From Aurantibacter aestuarii (GTDB taxonomy: Bacteria; Bacteroidota; Bacteroidia; Flavobacteriales; Flavobacteriaceae), in NCBI RefSeq assembly GCF_003008425.1, contig NZ_PXOQ01000019.1, forward strand, positions 1 through 64,000: a stretch of DNA of 64,000 bases, written 5' to 3'. The stretch's first letter is position 1; each line of letters starts with the position of its first letter. Positions 25,316-34,284 of the stretch are shown piece by piece. The notes below the pieces were generated by a model. That model made no database searches. It saw nothing but the letters and a program-made list of their open reading frames with translations, and was not told where the DNA came from. Both the position numbers and the translations under genes were made by a program.

Positions 25316-26638
25316 ATGAAAAAAACTAAAGCAATCCTGTTACTGTTAAGTATAGGTCTTATATTTCGTCTTGCAGTGTTTTTTTTAGGATATCCTAATC
25401 CAACCTTTACGGCAGATACTCAAGGATATTTAGAATTAGCTCAGCTTATTCAAGAGTTCAGTTTAAATAATTACATTGGTCACAGAACTTTAGGTTACCC
25501 ATTATTAATAGCTTTAGCATTTGGAAATATATATGTTGTTATTGCTTATCAATTTATTATTGGTTTAATTACGAGTTTGCTGTGGTTTTTAACTTTAATA
25601 AAATTAAATTTTAGAGTTTCACATAGTTTTTATACTAGTTTGTTTCTGTCTACCTTATTAAATGTTTTTATTTTTGAAACTACTATTTTGGTAGAGTGTA
25701 TTACGCTTTTTTTTATGAGTTTACTAGTATATATAGTAGCACCAGAAGGTTTAAATACGAATAGATTTAAATTAAATTTATGGCTTTCGTTGGTATGTGG
25801 TGCTCTTACTTTAATAAAACCTTTCTATGCGTTTTTACCATTTTTATTTTTTGGACTTTATTTTTTAAATCATTTAAAACTCAATCTAAAACTTTTAAAT
25901 AAAAGTGTCATTTTAATAGGAGCTATAGTAGTCTATTTTGGGTGGTCTTATGTCAATAAGGTTAATACAGGACATTTTGTTTCTACAACATTTTACGGTT
26001 TAAATACCGCACAAAACTGTGTCCGTTTTGCAGAACATGTTCCTGAAGAATTTTCGTGGATAGGAGAGCCTTATGCGCATTATAGAGAAAAATCTAAAGT
26101 CGAAGGTAGAGATTTAGCAATGACTATTTGGTATGCATATGAAGAAAACGCTTTTAACTCAAAAAACTTAAGTTTCCCCGATCTATCGGCAGAGTTGGGG
26201 CGTTATGCTAAAGTAGCTATAGCATCTAATCCAAAAGCGTATGTAAACCAAGTATTATTTTATTCCTTTAAGGATTTTTGGAGTAGTTCTATTTATTGGG
26301 AAGATTCAAAATTTACTTCTACAACTTCAGAGTATATTTTAAAGCGTATTTGGTACGTTCAAAGACAATTTATAAAATTATTCAGACTATTATTTCTATT
26401 ACTTACGCCTTTTGTAGTGTATAGTTTTTTTAAAAAAAGAAGAATAACAGATTCTATAGTGTTTTATAGTATTATTTACGCTGCAGCTATACTACAGGCT
26501 TTAGTGACTTATGGTAATAACGCAAGATTTAGTTTTCCTTTCGAGTTTTTAATGTTGTTTTCAGTATTGTACGTTTTAAAAGAACACAATAGTTTATCGT
26601 ATGTAAAAAGTAAGTTTAAAAGATTACAAGTAAAATAA
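25316..26638 (+). CDS. GT39-like multi-pass membrane glycosyltransferase
   Basis: 440 residues, about ten membrane helices. The first exterior loop PTFTADTQGYLELAQLIQEF carries the TADT aspartate typical of GT-C enzymes, followed by HRTLGYPLLIALAFG. A large soluble loop with NTAQNCVRFAEHVPEEFSWIG lies before the last helices. It is related in plan to the two minus-strand paralogues but far more diverged. A near -7 box TACCTTTT (25289-25296) lies 19 bases upstream. Confidence 0.75.
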   Translation: MKKTKAILLLLSIGLIFRLAVFFLGYPNPTFTADTQGYLELAQLIQEFSLNNYIGHRTLGYPLLIALAFGNIYVVIAYQFIIGLITSLLWFLTLIKLNFRVSHSFYTSLFLSTLLNVFIFETTILVECITLFFMSLLVYIVAPEGLNTNRFKLNLWLSLVCGALTLIKPFYAFLPFLFFGLYFLNHLKLNLKLLNKSVILIGAIVVYFGWSYVNKVNTGHFVSTTFYGLNTAQNCVRFAEHVPEEFSWIGEPYAHYREKSKVEGRDLAMTIWYAYEENAFNSKNLSFPDLSAELGRYAKVAIASNPKAYVNQVLFYSFKDFWSSSIYWEDSKFTSTTSEYILKRIWYVQRQFIKLFRLLFLLLTPFVVYSFFKKRRITDSIVFYSIIYAAAILQALVTYGNNARFSFPFEFLMLFSVLYVLKEHNSLSYVKSKFKRLQVK

Positions 26639-26696
26639 ATCTTCAGTTTTGTAAATCATCAGTCGCGTTACTTATATTTGTTTAAACCTATCAATT

Positions 26697-27668
26697 ATTT
26701 ATACAGTAAAAACATATACGACTTCAAATCAATTAGCTTGGGATTATTTTATCCGAAAAGCTAAAAACAGCACGTTTTTATTTGAAAGGGGTTTTATGGA
26801 TTATCATAAGCATCGATTTCAAGATAATTCTTTAATGATTTTTAAAAATACTCAAGTTGTAGCTGTTTTACCTGCAAATAAGTTAGATAACACCATTTTT
26901 TCGCACCAAGGTTTAACCTATGGTGGTTTGGTTTATTCTGAAAAGTTAAAAATGGAACAGGTTTTAGATTTGTATAAATCTATACTGAAATATTTAAGTG
27001 AAAAAGGGATAGATAAAGTGGTTATTAAAGAGCTTCCTTACATTTATCAGAAATTTCCAAATGACGACTTTAAGTACATTGCTTTTATTTTAAAAGCAAA
27101 ACTTTTAAAAAGAGATGCTTTATCCGTAATAGATTATTCATCGACATTTAAAATAGCTTCTAACCGAAAAGAAGGTTTAAAAAAAGCAGAAGAGAACCAA
27201 TTGGTTTTAAAGGAAGAGAATGATTTTCAGGGCTTTTGGAATCTTATTTTAGAGCCTAATCTTTTGAAAAAATACAAAACAGCACCAGTACATTCTTTGG
27301 AAGAAATTCAGCATTTAAAACACAAATTCCCAAAAAATATTAGACAATTTAATGTGTATAAACATGATGAAATTGTTGCAGGAACTACCATTTTTGAAAC
27401 CGAACACGTTGCGCATTGCCAATATATTTCAGCAAATACTGAAAAAAACAAGTTGGGAAGTTTAGATTTCTTACACTATAAACTAATTACAGACGTTTTT
27501 AAGCATAAGGCCTATTATGATTTTGGTATTTCCAATGAAAATAGTGGCAGACAATTAAATAAAGGCTTGTTGTTTTGGAAAGAAGGTTTTGGTGCTAGAA
27601 CGGTAACGCAGGATGTTTATGAAATTGAAACCAGTCAGGTTAACTTAATAGATGAGGTATTAATATGA
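26697..27668 (+). CDS. FemAB/GNAT-like N-acyltransferase; probable ATT start
   Basis: Two starts are possible. The ATG at 26796 gives 290 residues but begins at MDYHKHRF, inside a conserved block. In the same frame, without a stop, 33 codons upstream continue the block: TYTTSNQLAWDYF and FIRKAKNSTFLFERGF. The nearest upstream stop is at about 26653, and no ATG, GTG or TTG lies in frame in that stretch, so ATT at 26697 (or 26694) is the likely start, giving 324 residues. The rest has FemAB-like features: PANKLDNTIFSHQGLTYGGLVY, AGTTIFETEHVAHCQYISAN and YYDFGISNENSGRQLNKGLLFWKEGFGAR. It probably acylates an amino sugar or lipid in the polysaccharide pathway. The stop overlaps the aminotransferase start (ATGA). 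Confidence 0.75.
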   Translation: MYTVKTYTTSNQLAWDYFIRKAKNSTFLFERGFMDYHKHRFQDNSLMIFKNTQVVAVLPANKLDNTIFSHQGLTYGGLVYSEKLKMEQVLDLYKSILKYLSEKGIDKVVIKELPYIYQKFPNDDFKYIAFILKAKLLKRDALSVIDYSSTFKIASNRKEGLKKAEENQLVLKEENDFQGFWNLILEPNLLKKYKTAPVHSLEEIQHLKHKFPKNIRQFNVYKHDEIVAGTTIFETEHVAHCQYISANTEKNKLGSLDFLHYKLITDVFKHKAYYDFGISNENSGRQLNKGLLFWKEGFGARTVTQDVYEIETSQVNLIDEVLI

Positions 27669-28768
27669 TTCCATTTTTAGATTTAAAACAAATCAACAAA
27701 CGCTTTGAAAAAGAATTTAAGGCTCAGTTTAGCGATTTTTTAAATTCTGGAAGTTATATTTTGGGTGATGCGGTATTAAACTTTGAAAAATCATTTGCTA
27801 AGTATTGCGGAACATCTTATTGTGTTGGTGTAAGTAACGGTTTAGACGCCTTAATCTTAATTTTTAAAGCCTACAAGGAGTTAGGTTTGCTACATGATGG
27901 TGATGAGGTTATTGTACCTTCAAATACGTATATAGCTACTGTTTTAGCTATTTTAAATAACGGACTTCAGCCTGTTTTTGTAGAACCAAACCCATATACT
28001 TTTAATATTGAAGCCTCTACCATTTCTAAGCACATAACTAATAAAACCAAAGCCATATTAGTTGTGCATTTATATGGACAGCTATGCGATATGAATGAAA
28101 TTAATAGCCTGGCTAAGACACATGACTTATTGATAGTTGAAGATGCTGCACAAGCACATGGCGCTCAAACTGAAACTAAAGAAAGAGCAGGTAATTTAAG
28201 CGATGCTGCAGGGTTTAGTTTTTACCCTAGTAAAAATCTTGGCGCTTTAGGAGATGCGGGAGCTATTACAACAAACCATAAAGAACTCTATGAATTGTTA
28301 CTGAAACTTCGTAATTATGGGTCTGCACTAAAATATGAAAATGAGGTTCTGGGCTATAACAATCGTTTAGACCCTATACAAGCTGTTTTTTTACAACATA
28401 AATTAACGGTTTTAGATAGTGATAATTCAAAACGTCGCGAGATTGCACAACGATATGTTACGGAGATTAAAAATCCGGAACTTAAGTTGCCTTTTTATAA
28501 TGGTAGTTTAAATCATGTATTTCATTTATTTGTTATTCAAGTAAAAGACAGAACGCGTTTTATGGACTATATGCTTCAAAATCATATTCAAATCGCCATA
28601 CATTACCCAAAACCGCCTCATCAGCAAAATGCTTTAAAACAATTTAATAAGAGGTCTTTTCCTGTTTCAGAAGCTATTCATAAAACTTGTGTAAGTTTAC
28701 CTATAAGTCCGGTCCAAACCGAAGAACAAACGCAACAAATTATATCTGTAATAAACGCTTACCAATAA
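27665..28768 (+). CDS. DegT/DnrJ/EryC1/StrS aminotransferase (FdtB/QdtB-like)
   Basis: 367 residues, PLP-dependent sugar aminotransferase. Visible: IPFLDLKQINKRFE at the N-terminus, GVSNGLDALILI, VIVPSNTYIAT, VHLYGQLCDM, VEDAAQAHGA (Asp/His pair near PLP) and the Schiff-base lysine in SFYPSKNLGALGD. With the FdtA/QdtA ketoisomerase at 32847, it fits making a dTDP-3-amino-3,6-dideoxyhexose. Start overlaps the FemAB-like stop by 4 bp; 6 bp to the flippase. Confidence 0.9.
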   Translation: MIPFLDLKQINKRFEKEFKAQFSDFLNSGSYILGDAVLNFEKSFAKYCGTSYCVGVSNGLDALILIFKAYKELGLLHDGDEVIVPSNTYIATVLAILNNGLQPVFVEPNPYTFNIEASTISKHITNKTKAILVVHLYGQLCDMNEINSLAKTHDLLIVEDAAQAHGAQTETKERAGNLSDAAGFSFYPSKNLGALGDAGAITTNHKELYELLLKLRNYGSALKYENEVLGYNNRLDPIQAVFLQHKLTVLDSDNSKRREIAQRYVTEIKNPELKLPFYNGSLNHVFHLFVIQVKDRTRFMDYMLQNHIQIAIHYPKPPHQQNALKQFNKRSFPVSEAIHKTCVSLPISPVQTEEQTQQIISVINAYQ

Positions 28769-28774
28769 AAACCA

Positions 28775-30052
28775 TTGAAATTTAAACCCAACTATACTAA
28801 GCTCAATAAGCTACAAAAACTAATGTCTCTTAACTCAATTTACTTGATGTTAAGATTGGTTTTTGGAGTGGTAAGTTCTAAAGTGGTAGCTATTACTGTA
28901 GGTGCAGAAGGTATTGCTTTGTTGGGAAATTTCAGGAATTTTTTAACCACTACACAGGCAGTGTCGTCTTTGGGGTTTTATGAAGGTATTGTGAAGTATA
29001 TTTCGGAATATCGAAAAGATTTTAATAAAATTTCTACAGTTTTAAGTACTGCATTAAGCCTAGGATTTATAGGTTCTATAATTCTGGCAGTGGGAATTGT
29101 TTTATTTAACGATTATCTTGGAGCTGCCTTATTAAATGATGTTTCTAATTATAAAATGGCATTTTATATTATGGCAGTTTCATTGCCGTTTTATAGTGCA
29201 GATGTAGTTTTATTAGCTTTTTTAAACGGAATAGATAAACAACAACGCTTAATACTAATTAGAATAATTGGTCATGTGAGCAGTGTGCTTTTGGTTGTTT
29301 TTTTAGTGTATTATTTAAAGCTGAAAGGAGCTTTACTAGCTATAGTGATATCTGAAGGATTTCTACTTTTTATTACGTACTGGTTTGTAAAACAATGGTT
29401 ACCTTCACTAAACTTAAAGTTCCAAATTTCGGGCATGGCCTACAAATTAGTGCCTTATGCGTTAATTACTGTACTTTCGGCAATAATTGTTCCATTGTAT
29501 TCTTATGGTATTCGAGAGTATCTTACCCTAAATTTGGGGTTGGAGAGTGCTGGTTTTTGGGAGGCAATGAACAGGATATCGAGTTATTATTATATTTTTA
29601 TTAGCTCACTTATGGCTTTATACGTATTGCCAAGTCTTTCTAAAGCGAACACTGCTGAACAATTTCGAGCAGTTGTTTTTGACTTTTATAAATCGGTTTT
29701 ACCTTTTTTTATTATTGGGTTAGTCGGTGTTTATCTATGTAGAGATATTATTATTTCTATTCTTTTTACAGAAGATTTTGCTCAGGTGTCCGAGTTATTT
29801 TTATGGCAGGAATTAGGAGATGTATTTAGAACATTATCTTTAGTTATGGCATATCAGTTTTTAGCAAAAAAAATGTTTGTACATTACGTGCTGTTCGAAA
29901 TTGGTTTCGCAGCCTTATATTATTTTTTAAGTTTATATTTAATAGATACTCAAGGAATAATTGGAGCAAACATGGCTTATTTTATAGCTTATGTATGCCA
30001 TTTTACAGCAGTTGTTATGGTGTTTAGAAAACCTTTATTAAATCTTAAGTAG
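28775..30052 (+). CDS. Wzx-type O-antigen/lipid-linked oligosaccharide flippase
   Basis: 425 residues, about twelve membrane helices. The N-terminal MLRLVFGVVSSKVVAITVGAEGIALLGNF, then GFYEGIVKYISEYRKD, resembles RfbX-like O-antigen translocases of the MATE-like superfamily. It moves undecaprenyl-linked oligosaccharide across the inner membrane. TTG start, 6 bp after the aminotransferase; 1 bp gap to the acyltransferase, so tightly co-transcribed. Confidence 0.88.
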   Translation: MKFKPNYTKLNKLQKLMSLNSIYLMLRLVFGVVSSKVVAITVGAEGIALLGNFRNFLTTTQAVSSLGFYEGIVKYISEYRKDFNKISTVLSTALSLGFIGSIILAVGIVLFNDYLGAALLNDVSNYKMAFYIMAVSLPFYSADVVLLAFLNGIDKQQRLILIRIIGHVSSVLLVVFLVYYLKLKGALLAIVISEGFLLFITYWFVKQWLPSLNLKFQISGMAYKLVPYALITVLSAIIVPLYSYGIREYLTLNLGLESAGFWEAMNRISSYYYIFISSLMALYVLPSLSKANTAEQFRAVVFDFYKSVLPFFIIGLVGVYLCRDIIISILFTEDFAQVSELFLWQELGDVFRTLSLVMAYQFLAKKMFVHYVLFEIGFAALYYFLSLYLIDTQGIIGANMAYFIAYVCHFTAVVMVFRKPLLNLK

Positions 30053-30053
30053 T

Positions 30054-30605
30054 ATGCTGGAACGTATTGTTTTAAAGTTTTTACGTTTTTTTTATTCTAA
30101 TCTTTCACAACATCATATTGTGAGTGGTCAGTTTAAGGACATTCAACCTGTTTTAATAAAAGGAAAAGGTAAAGTTGCCTATGGCTTAAATGTAAAACAT
30201 GGTGTGCCTACATCACCTCACTTTTATAATACCTATACTTATATAGAAGCCAGAACAAGCCATTCCGAAATTATATTTGGAGACCATGTGAGTACAAATA
30301 ACAATCTATCTATTGTATCAGAGCAAAAAGTGGTTATTGGAAGTCATACACTTATGGGTTGCAATTGCTCAATTATAGATAGTAATTTTCATGATTTACA
30401 TCCGCAAAACCGTTTACAGACAGATCCCAATCCTAAAGCTGTTATTTTAGGTGAAAATGTATTTTTAGGCAATTCTGTAACTATATTAAAAGGTGTTGAA
30501 TTGGGAGATCATTGTGTAGTAGCTTCTGGATCGGTCGTGAATTGTTCTTTTCCTGAAAAATCGGTAATTGCAGGAAATCCGGCAGTTTTAGTTAAAACAC
30601 TGTAA
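30054..30605 (+). CDS. Left-handed beta-helix acyltransferase (WbbJ/LpxA-fold)
   Basis: 183 residues. Hexapeptide repeats at residues about 65-175: VSTNNNLSIVSEQKVVIGSH, LMGCNCSIIDSNFHD (catalytic His region), AVILGENVFLGNSVTILKGV and HCVVASGSVVNCSFPEKSV. The domain suits O- or N-acetylation of a sugar in the glycan. Its last 18 bp overlap the convergent glycosyltransferase gene. It could be the FdtC/QdtC-type N-acetyltransferase, but its pattern is closer to WbbJ. Confidence 0.88.
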   Translation: MLERIVLKFLRFFYSNLSQHHIVSGQFKDIQPVLIKGKGKVAYGLNVKHGVPTSPHFYNTYTYIEARTSHSEIIFGDHVSTNNNLSIVSEQKVVIGSHTLMGCNCSIIDSNFHDLHPQNRLQTDPNPKAVILGENVFLGNSVTILKGVELGDHCVVASGSVVNCSFPEKSVIAGNPAVLVKTL

Positions 30606-31724
30606 ATACTTTAGCGCTATTGCTTTATCCTGGTGTTGTTTTTCTACAAATGCTCTTGCGTTAGTGGCTATTTCCACGATTTTTTCGGGATGTTGTATAA
30701 AATAGTCTAACTTTTCTACCAAATAATCAATGTCTGGCTTAGCATTTATGAGTAAGGTATCTGCTTCAACATTAAAATACTCCAACCATTCTTTTTCAGC
30801 ACCAGAAAACACCAATTTCCCTTTTGCCATGCTTTCTAACGCATTGTAACCTTGAGAATAGGAATAAACCTGGTCCAACACTATATGTGCTTTGTTATAA
30901 GAATTGATGTATTCAGTATAACTTACATTTTCGGTTCTAAGAATAATCACTTTTTCAGGGTATTTAAGCTTAATAATTTTTAGAGCTTCATCAAAATAAT
31001 GATTGCCTTTCTTGTAATAGTTTAATCGATTAATCCCATGAAATATTATAATTCTATCATGGCTTTTTTGTGGTGTTAATTCAAGTTTTTCCAATGTGAC
31101 AGGAAAAGGGATATAGCCTAAATACTTTTTGCTGTTTTTATAAGCCATATCATAATCTATATCTGCAGCTATAACGCCTTTACAATTATTAATGACAAAT
31201 TCATGTAAATTTTTATGTGCTTTTTTAGTGTATTTAATGCTATCTAAAAAATAAGATTTTAAGGTGCTATTTTTCTTATAAGCATCTAGAATGGTATAAG
31301 GTAATTGAGATTTATTTAAATAATTAATGTACTGGTAGTCATCACCACAAGCCGCTAAATAAACTTTTTTGTTATTTTTAAATATAAATTTTAATATTTG
31401 GCGTTCTAATTTAGGATGTGTTTGTAATGGAAAAGGATTTATTAATAATACCACATCAAAGTGCGTAAATTTTGATTTTATTTTCCAGAAATTATAATAA
31501 ATACTAAGACCAACAATGTCGTAAGACGTTAATTTAAATATGCCTTGTCTTATATAATTAAACGGATTTTTTCTCCAGAATGAGCCTTCTAGATTTATAT
31601 CTACATCATAATTTTTAAAGCCATCTTGTCTGGCAGCGAGCGTAACTTCACAATTGTTTTTTAGCAAGCCATTTTTTAACTGATTAAAAAAGCCACTATA
31701 TTCACCAAACAAAAGTATTTTCAT
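30588..31724 (-). CDS. Glycosyltransferase family 1-like protein
   Basis: 378 residues, GT-B fold by pattern: KILLFGEYSGFFNQLKNGLLKN at the N-terminus, DVVLLINPFPLQTHPKLE, then RIIIFHGINRLNYYKKGNHYFDEAL and the donor-binding HIVLDQVYSYSQGYNALESMAKGKLVFSG with its conserved glutamate. Related to the Glycos_transf_1 group; donor unknown. ATG at 31724, 40 bp from the divergent glycosyltransferase. It converges on and overlaps the acyltransferase by 18 bp. Confidence 0.82.
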   Translation of the reverse strand: MKILLFGEYSGFFNQLKNGLLKNNCEVTLAARQDGFKNYDVDINLEGSFWRKNPFNYIRQGIFKLTSYDIVGLSIYYNFWKIKSKFTHFDVVLLINPFPLQTHPKLERQILKFIFKNNKKVYLAACGDDYQYINYLNKSQLPYTILDAYKKNSTLKSYFLDSIKYTKKAHKNLHEFVINNCKGVIAADIDYDMAYKNSKKYLGYIPFPVTLEKLELTPQKSHDRIIIFHGINRLNYYKKGNHYFDEALKIIKLKYPEKVIILRTENVSYTEYINSYNKAHIVLDQVYSYSQGYNALESMAKGKLVFSGAEKEWLEYFNVEADTLLINAKPDIDYLVEKLDYFIQHPEKIVEIATNARAFVEKQHQDKAIALKYLQCFN

Positions 31725-31734
31725 TAAGATTGTA

Positions 31735-31742
31735 TATTTTTG
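31735..31742 (+). promoter_or_regulatory. Promoter -7 box for the glycosyltransferase at 31765
   Basis: TATTTTTG fits TAnnTTTG, 22 bases before the ATG. Confidence 0.45.
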
Positions 31743-31764
31743 TCTAAGTTACTTAAATATTAAA

Positions 31765-32850
31765 ATGCCACAAAACAATACTAAAAAGATAGGTTTAATA
31801 GTTGATAGCTTGTCCAATGGTGGCGCAGAAAAATCGGCAGCTCATCTATCTGTAATTTTAGAACATGCAGGATATAAGGTTATTATTATTGCTATAAAAC
31901 CAGATGTGTCTTACGCTTATAAAGGAAATTTAATACATTTAGGGAAACAGGTATCTCAAATTAAAATTGTTAAGCAAGTACAAAAGATTTTAAGATTTAA
32001 AAAAGCAGTTGCATCTCATCAAGGTACAATATGGATAGATTATAGAATGCGTAATAGGAAATTAATGGAGTTTTTATTACATCGTCTGGTGTTTAAAAAT
32101 GAACAGTTAATTTTAACCATTCATAACTATCATATTGATTATCATATTCCTAAAGGAAATTACTTCAATAACCTTTATAAAAAACATCACATTACAGCGG
32201 TTTCAAAAGACATTAAAAAACGGTTAAAATCTGAAAAAAATATTGAAAGTACATATATTCCAAATGCTATAGATTTTGAAGCAATTAATGAAAAAGCTGA
32301 TGCGTTTAAAGTAAATGAGCAATACATTGTTGCAGTCGGGAGATTATTTAATAAGGTGAAACAGTTTGATGTATTGATAGATGCGTATGCCAAATCCATT
32401 TTAAAAACACAGCATGTAAAATTATTTATTTTGGGTGAAGGCGAAGATAAATCGCTTTTACAACAGCAAATTAATCAGTTACATTTAAAGGAGCACATTC
32501 AACTTTTAGGATTTAAGGAAAATCCTTACCCATATATAAAAAATGCTAAATTTTTAACGCTAACCAGTAAGTTTGAGGGCTTACCAATGGTGATTTTGGA
32601 AGCTTTAAATTTAAATACACCTGTAATATCTTATAACTGTCCTTCGGGTCCTTCGGAAATGATTATTCATAACAAAAACGGACTTTTAGTTGAAAATCAA
32701 AATCAAGAAAAACTAATTGAAGCGATGAATAGTTTGGTTTTATATCCCGATAAATTGAATGATTTAGCTAAAAATTCTCATGACTATTTATTACCTTACA
32801 CTTCCAAATCACACCTAAATTATTGGGAAAACCTATTTAAAAATTTATGA
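31765..32850 (+). CDS. Glycosyltransferase family 4
   Basis: 361 residues, GT-B. N-terminal IGLIVDSLSNGGAEKSAAHLS (GGAE motif of GT4), acceptor-side region to residue 170 (YIPNAID), then donor domain: VAVGRLFNKVKQFDVLIDAYA, LFILGEGEDKSLLQ and the conserved SKFEGLPMVILEALNLNTPVIS motif with EX7E glutamates. It adds a hexose (sort not decidable) to the lipid-linked glycan. Its stop overlaps the fdtA-like start (ATGA). Confidence 0.92.
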   Translation: MPQNNTKKIGLIVDSLSNGGAEKSAAHLSVILEHAGYKVIIIAIKPDVSYAYKGNLIHLGKQVSQIKIVKQVQKILRFKKAVASHQGTIWIDYRMRNRKLMEFLLHRLVFKNEQLILTIHNYHIDYHIPKGNYFNNLYKKHHITAVSKDIKKRLKSEKNIESTYIPNAIDFEAINEKADAFKVNEQYIVAVGRLFNKVKQFDVLIDAYAKSILKTQHVKLFILGEGEDKSLLQQQINQLHLKEHIQLLGFKENPYPYIKNAKFLTLTSKFEGLPMVILEALNLNTPVISYNCPSGPSEMIIHNKNGLLVENQNQEKLIEAMNSLVLYPDKLNDLAKNSHDYLLPYTSKSHLNYWENLFKNL

Positions 32851-33269
32851 CTAGTACAATCTCTCAGTGTACCATACATCAACTTCCTAAAATTGAAGAT
32901 CATCGCGGTAATATTTCTGTTATAGAAAAAGACATTTTGCCCTACGCTATAAAACGGGTCTATTATCTTTATGATGTGCCTTCTGGAGCCAAACGTGGCG
33001 GTCATGCGCACATTGACCAGTCGGAGCTTTTAGTGGCTGTAAGTGGTAGTTTTGATGTGATTGTAAATGATGGTCAAAATAAAAAAACGGTGACTTTAAA
33101 TAAACCAGACCAAGGCTTATTAATTCCTAAAGGGATTTGGAGAGAATTAGAAAACTTTTCGTCAGGCTCTGTGTGTTTGGTATTAGCTTCCGATGTTTAT
33201 TTAGAAAGCGATTATATTAGAGATTTTGAAAATTTCAAGGCACACAAACTTAATAGCTCGTTACTCTAA
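32847..33269 (+). CDS. FdtA/QdtA-type sugar 3,4-ketoisomerase (cupin, WxcM-like)
   Basis: 140 residues. Cupin fold with the family blocks HQLPKIEDHRGNISVIEKD, VYYLYDVPSGAKRGGHAHI (catalytic His pair), LLVAVSGSFDVIVNDG and LIPKGIWRELENFSSGSVCLVLASD. It converts dTDP-4-keto-6-deoxyglucose to the 3-keto form, the step before a DegT aminotransferase (here at 27665) in the Fuc3NAc/Qui3NAc pathway. Which stereoisomer is made cannot be told from the sequence alone. Overlaps the preceding GT by 4 bp and converges, with 20 bp overlap, on the GT2 gene. Confidence 0.92.
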   Translation: MTSTISQCTIHQLPKIEDHRGNISVIEKDILPYAIKRVYYLYDVPSGAKRGGHAHIDQSELLVAVSGSFDVIVNDGQNKKTVTLNKPDQGLLIPKGIWRELENFSSGSVCLVLASDVYLESDYIRDFENFKAHKLNSSLL

Positions 33270-34194
33270 TTTTCCATTTTAATAAAACGCTCTTAAGCTG
33301 TTTTAAATTTTTTAAAACAAAAACGGGCATTCGTAATAAAAAACGTTGCTTATGGCTTAAATTGTCTTGGTCTAAACCTTTTTTTAATAGTGATATATGG
33401 TCGAAATCATTAGTCATACGACTTTGAGAAAGCCAATAGTATCGGTACGTGTCTAAATACTTTTTAAGACTAGAGTTTTGTTTTGCATCATTTTCAAAAT
33501 GACTTAAATCTGGAAGTTTTTTTCCTTTAAAACCAACTTTTGTCATTTGGTTTGGAATGTCTTGTCTCGAAATCACCAAAGGTTTAAAATAAAAAGCCAT
33601 TTTGTAATCTAAATTCGCTTTTATATAAAACTCAATGTCTTCAGCAAAAGTAACTGCTTCATTAAATTTAATAGCCTCAAACACCTCTTTATTGAAAGCA
33701 AAACTACTAGGTACGGTTATGGGTTGAAACAAGCTAGCATCAAAAAAATCATTCACAATAAATGTCGTGTCACGTTTTGCTTTAGGAATATTTTTTCTGG
33801 GTTGTAGCTGAAGTGATTCACTATAAAACTCTATATAATCTGTGCCAAAAAGTGAAGCTTCAGGAAAATTAAGACTAAGTTGATGAATTTCTTTTAAGTA
33901 CTGAGGTTGCCATAAATCGTCTGCATCTAAAAGTGCCAAAACCTTTCCCTTTGCTAATGAAATAGCTTCATTTCTTGTGGTAGATAATCCTTGGTTGGTT
34001 TGAGAAACTATGGTTTTTTGTTCAAAAGTACTTAATGTTTTTTCCGCTATAGTTACACTTTTGTCTGTAGAGCCATCATTAACAATAATAATCTCAAAAT
34101 CTAAAAACGACTGATTTAAAACACTTTCTAAAGTTGTCTTAATGAAATTTTCTTTATTATATAAAGGAATAATTACAGAAAAAAAAGGCGTCAT
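33250..34194 (-). CDS. Glycosyltransferase family 2
   Basis: 314 residues, GT-A. FFSVIIPLYNKENFIKTTLESVLNQSF at the N-terminus, EIIIVNDGSTDKSV, ALLDADDLWQPQYL (DxD region) and AEDIEFYIKANL in the later acceptor region. It adds a sugar to the lipid-linked glycan; the donor cannot be told. Promoter -7 box on the minus strand at 34213-34220. Overlaps the fdtA-like gene at the 3' end. Confidence 0.9.
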   Translation of the reverse strand: MTPFFSVIIPLYNKENFIKTTLESVLNQSFLDFEIIIVNDGSTDKSVTIAEKTLSTFEQKTIVSQTNQGLSTTRNEAISLAKGKVLALLDADDLWQPQYLKEIHQLSLNFPEASLFGTDYIEFYSESLQLQPRKNIPKAKRDTTFIVNDFFDASLFQPITVPSSFAFNKEVFEAIKFNEAVTFAEDIEFYIKANLDYKMAFYFKPLVISRQDIPNQMTKVGFKGKKLPDLSHFENDAKQNSSLKKYLDTYRYYWLSQSRMTNDFDHISLLKKGLDQDNLSHKQRFLLRMPVFVLKNLKQLKSVLLKWKIRVTSY

Positions 34195-34212
34195 AGAAAT
34201 TGGTTTTCAATA

Positions 34213-34220
34213 CAAAAATA
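34213..34220 (-). promoter_or_regulatory. Promoter -7 box for the GT2 gene at 34194
   Basis: Minus strand TATTTTTG, 18 bases before the ATG. Confidence 0.45.
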
Positions 34221-34268
34221 ATAGATTTAATCGTAGTAGCGTTTAATACTAAAAATCAATTATTAGTT

Positions 34269-34276
34269 TAGCTTTG
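34269..34276 (+). promoter_or_regulatory. Promoter -7 box for the glycosyltransferase at 34285
   Basis: TAGCTTTG fits TAnnTTTG exactly but sits only 8 bases before the ATG, so the transcript would have an almost absent leader. Confidence 0.4.
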
Positions 34277-34284
34277 CCTTAAGT

